Positions 62,725-64,000 of a stretch of DNA of 64,000 nt are shown one piece after another. This DNA is from Rhabdornis inornatus (lineage: Eukaryota > Chordata > Aves > Passeriformes > Rhabdornithidae). The notes under the pieces are model-generated. The model ran no database searches, was not told the DNA's origin, and saw nothing but the letters and a program-made list of their open reading frames with translations. The stretch spans positions 170,614 through 234,613 of the forward strand of contig VWZS01000178.1 in assembly GCA_013397075.1 (NCBI GenBank), written 5' to 3'. Numbering within the stretch: the first letter of the stretch is position 1; the number at the start of each line of letters is the position of its first letter. The translations under genes and the position numbers were made by a program.

Positions 62725-63006
62725 ATCTTGGAGGACAAGACTAATGAGGAGATGCTGAGGGAACTAGGGTTGTTTAGTCCAGACAAAAGGAGATCCGTGA
62801 GGGATGTTACTGCTCCTTACAGCTAACTGAAAGGAGCTCATAGACTGGTGGGGATTGGTTTCTTCTCCCAGGTAACGAGTGATAGGACAAGAGGAAACGG
62901 CCTCAAATTGTGCCAGGGGAAGTTTCGATTTGATATTAGAGAAAATTTCTTCACTGAAAGTGTGAGAGGCACTGGAACAGGCTGCAAAAATTCTATGATT
63001 CTATGA
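62725..63006 (+). mobile_element. CR1 copy missing most of its 3' UTR
   Basis: Order: 'gaggagatgctgagggaact', 'agggttgtttagtccagaca', 'tactgctccttacagctaac', 'gtttcttctcccaggtaacg', 'gataggacaagaggaaac', 'gcactggaacaggctgc', then abruptly 'attctatgattctatgac'. The block that normally separates 'aacaggctgc' from the tail units (over 100 bases) is deleted, leaving ORF2 C-terminus sequence fused to the tail. Confidence 0.92.
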
Positions 63007-63740
63007 CAAAATGTATAAGAAATTCTATGTTTTTTTTTTAAATTGAATGCCATTATGACTTCAGTTTCTGATGCACAAAACACAATTTTCTATCACAAGA
63101 AACCTTGTAACAACAAGGGAAATTACTGCAAAGTTCTGCATGTTGCAGTCCAAAGTAATGTATAGCCACCTACAAACTCATTGAATGAAAGAGAAAAATA
63201 TTCCTGCAACAGTTCATTGAAAATTAATGGAGGAAATTAAGCTCTTCCCTGTTACCTAACTGAAATATTTTATTAAACTAGGAAAAAGAAAAAGAAAGCA
63301 GGCATGGAATAAACTATCAAGGCAGCTTTAAAGTCTTTAAATTCCATGTGTAAATACACATACCTAAACAGAATGTGAAATCACACCTTAAGAAATAAAA
63401 TAGCAAGAGGCGAACAATGACACAGAAACAAATGCTTTTAATGCTTTGTGAATTTTCCTCATGACAAAATACTTCTCTTTTGTTCTCTGAAAACTTAACT
63501 TAAAAATGGAAATCTCAAGAGGTCATATAGTAGCAACAGATTATGGAAAGTCTTTGAGTAAAGATGACCTGAGAAATGTTCTCAGTACCATGAACAGGGC
63601 TAGACAGAGAGCAGTGCCAGTATGTCTGAGAAACGGCATAAAGAGCAGAGTCAGTTTGTTAAGAGCAGGGGAAACTTTAATAAAAGAACAAACTGATATT
63701 AGGGACACAGCTTATCCAAGGAAAAAGAAATCTAATGATG
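63007..63740. other. AT-rich stretch before the terminal LTR
   Basis: An 80-codon ATG-started frame (63506-63748) encodes a basic, Lys/Arg-rich peptide with no known motif and runs into the LTR start. A purine run 'aaggaaaaagaaa' (63718-63730) lies about ten bases before the LTR. It could be a worn polypurine tract if this is a 3' LTR, but the gap and the lack of recognisable retroviral coding make a flank of a 5' or solo LTR equally likely. Confidence 0.4.
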
Positions 63741-64000
63741 TGTCGTAGTTTGACCTGGAGAGGAAAAACTCAAAGAGGAGTTTTCTCTGTGAGTACTCCC
63801 CTGGGAGTTGATAGTGACCAATTGGAAGCTGGTTTGATTATTGACAGCGTGAAGAACCAATTGAAGAAAGTTAGTTCGCTCCGTGAACACACATTTTGAA
63901 GGAGGTAATCCGGAACTGAGCCCTCTTGGCCTTTCCGTCAGCAGTGCAGGTAACAGGGCCCTGGCCTGGCTCCACTGCAGGCCTGTGGGCCTGGCAGGGG
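63741..64000 (+). mobile_element. 5' part of an endogenous retrovirus LTR, cut by the window end
   Basis: Starts 'tgtcgtagtttgacctgg', a TG-started sequence of the type that opens avian ERV LTRs, and continues GC-enriched to the last base. Two identical ACCAATTG elements (63817-63824 and 63856-63863, 39 bases apart) supply CCAAT boxes of the sort found in U3 promoters. No TATA box or poly(A) signal appears before the window ends. Whether this is a solo, 5' or 3' LTR cannot be told. Confidence 0.55.

Noticed and set aside
63506..63748. Basic 80-codon frame as a retroviral gene end
   Set aside because: It lacks any recognisable retroviral domain and overlaps the LTR start. It is kept only as context for the LTR question.
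1..64000. tRNA, snRNA, CRISPR arrays, operons or bacterial regulatory signals
   Set aside because: I looked for tRNA B-box text (GGTTCGA), snRNA starts, regularly spaced direct repeats and clustered same-strand genes. None are present, and the sequence is clearly vertebrate.

Overview
The window looks like about 64 kb of AT-rich, intergenic or deep-intronic bird DNA, probably from a songbird or a related lineage. Three things support this. (1) At least ten CR1-type non-LTR retrotransposon fragments are present on both strands. Several keep the avian CR1 3' end (a 'gatgatctcaaaggtctttt'-like block followed by 'gattctgtgattct'-like tail units). (2) There are three LTR or LTR-fragment matches to avian endogenous-retrovirus patterns. 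(3) I see no mammalian Alu, L1 or B elements and no bacterial-style dense coding. The assignment to birds is firm. The narrower assignment to passerines rests on remembered repeat subfamily patterns and is tentative.

I recognise no host protein-coding gene, exon, tRNA, rRNA, snRNA or CRISPR. Nearly all open frames are 60-125 codons, lie in every frame on both strands, and show no family motif. The longest ones are explained by repeats: a ~270-codon frame inside an ERV-type LTR (26205-27017) and a ~160-codon frame that is the decayed C-terminal part of CR1 ORF2 (33064-33546, minus).

Layout: 1-12.7 kb is mostly single-copy AT-rich DNA with a CR1 tail at 2.5 kb. A short CR1 3' end (minus) lies at 12.75-13.0 kb and another at 20.45 kb. 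A decayed CR1 tail (plus) is at 25.3 kb. A ~0.95 kb LTR-like block at 26.16-27.11 kb carries a tandem array of YY1-type GCCGCCATCTTG motifs. At 30.4-31.6 kb two CR1 pieces sit 5'-end to 5'-end. A ~1.1 kb CR1 ORF2 relic (minus) is at 33.1-34.2 kb. An unidentified GC-rich block is at 35.6-36.4 kb. A CR1-rich zone of alternating strands runs from 39.5 to 44.9 kb and includes a 42-base A run. An ERVL-like LTR fragment is at 46.3 kb. The stretch 46.5-56.7 kb is largely featureless apart from a G17 tract, a perfect hairpin and a G-quadruplex motif. A CR1 ORF2 piece lies at 56.9-57.5 kb, a deleted CR1 copy at 62.7-63.0 kb, and the start of an LTR runs off the window from 63.74 kb.

Nothing here works together as a pathway. 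The window is a record of retroelement insertion, deletion and simple-repeat growth. The observation most worth a second look is the YY1 motif array in the 26-27 kb LTR. I found no convincing evidence of a previously undescribed gene system. Repeat identities come from memory of avian consensus sequences, not from a search, so subfamily names are withheld and boundaries are approximate to about 10-30 bases.
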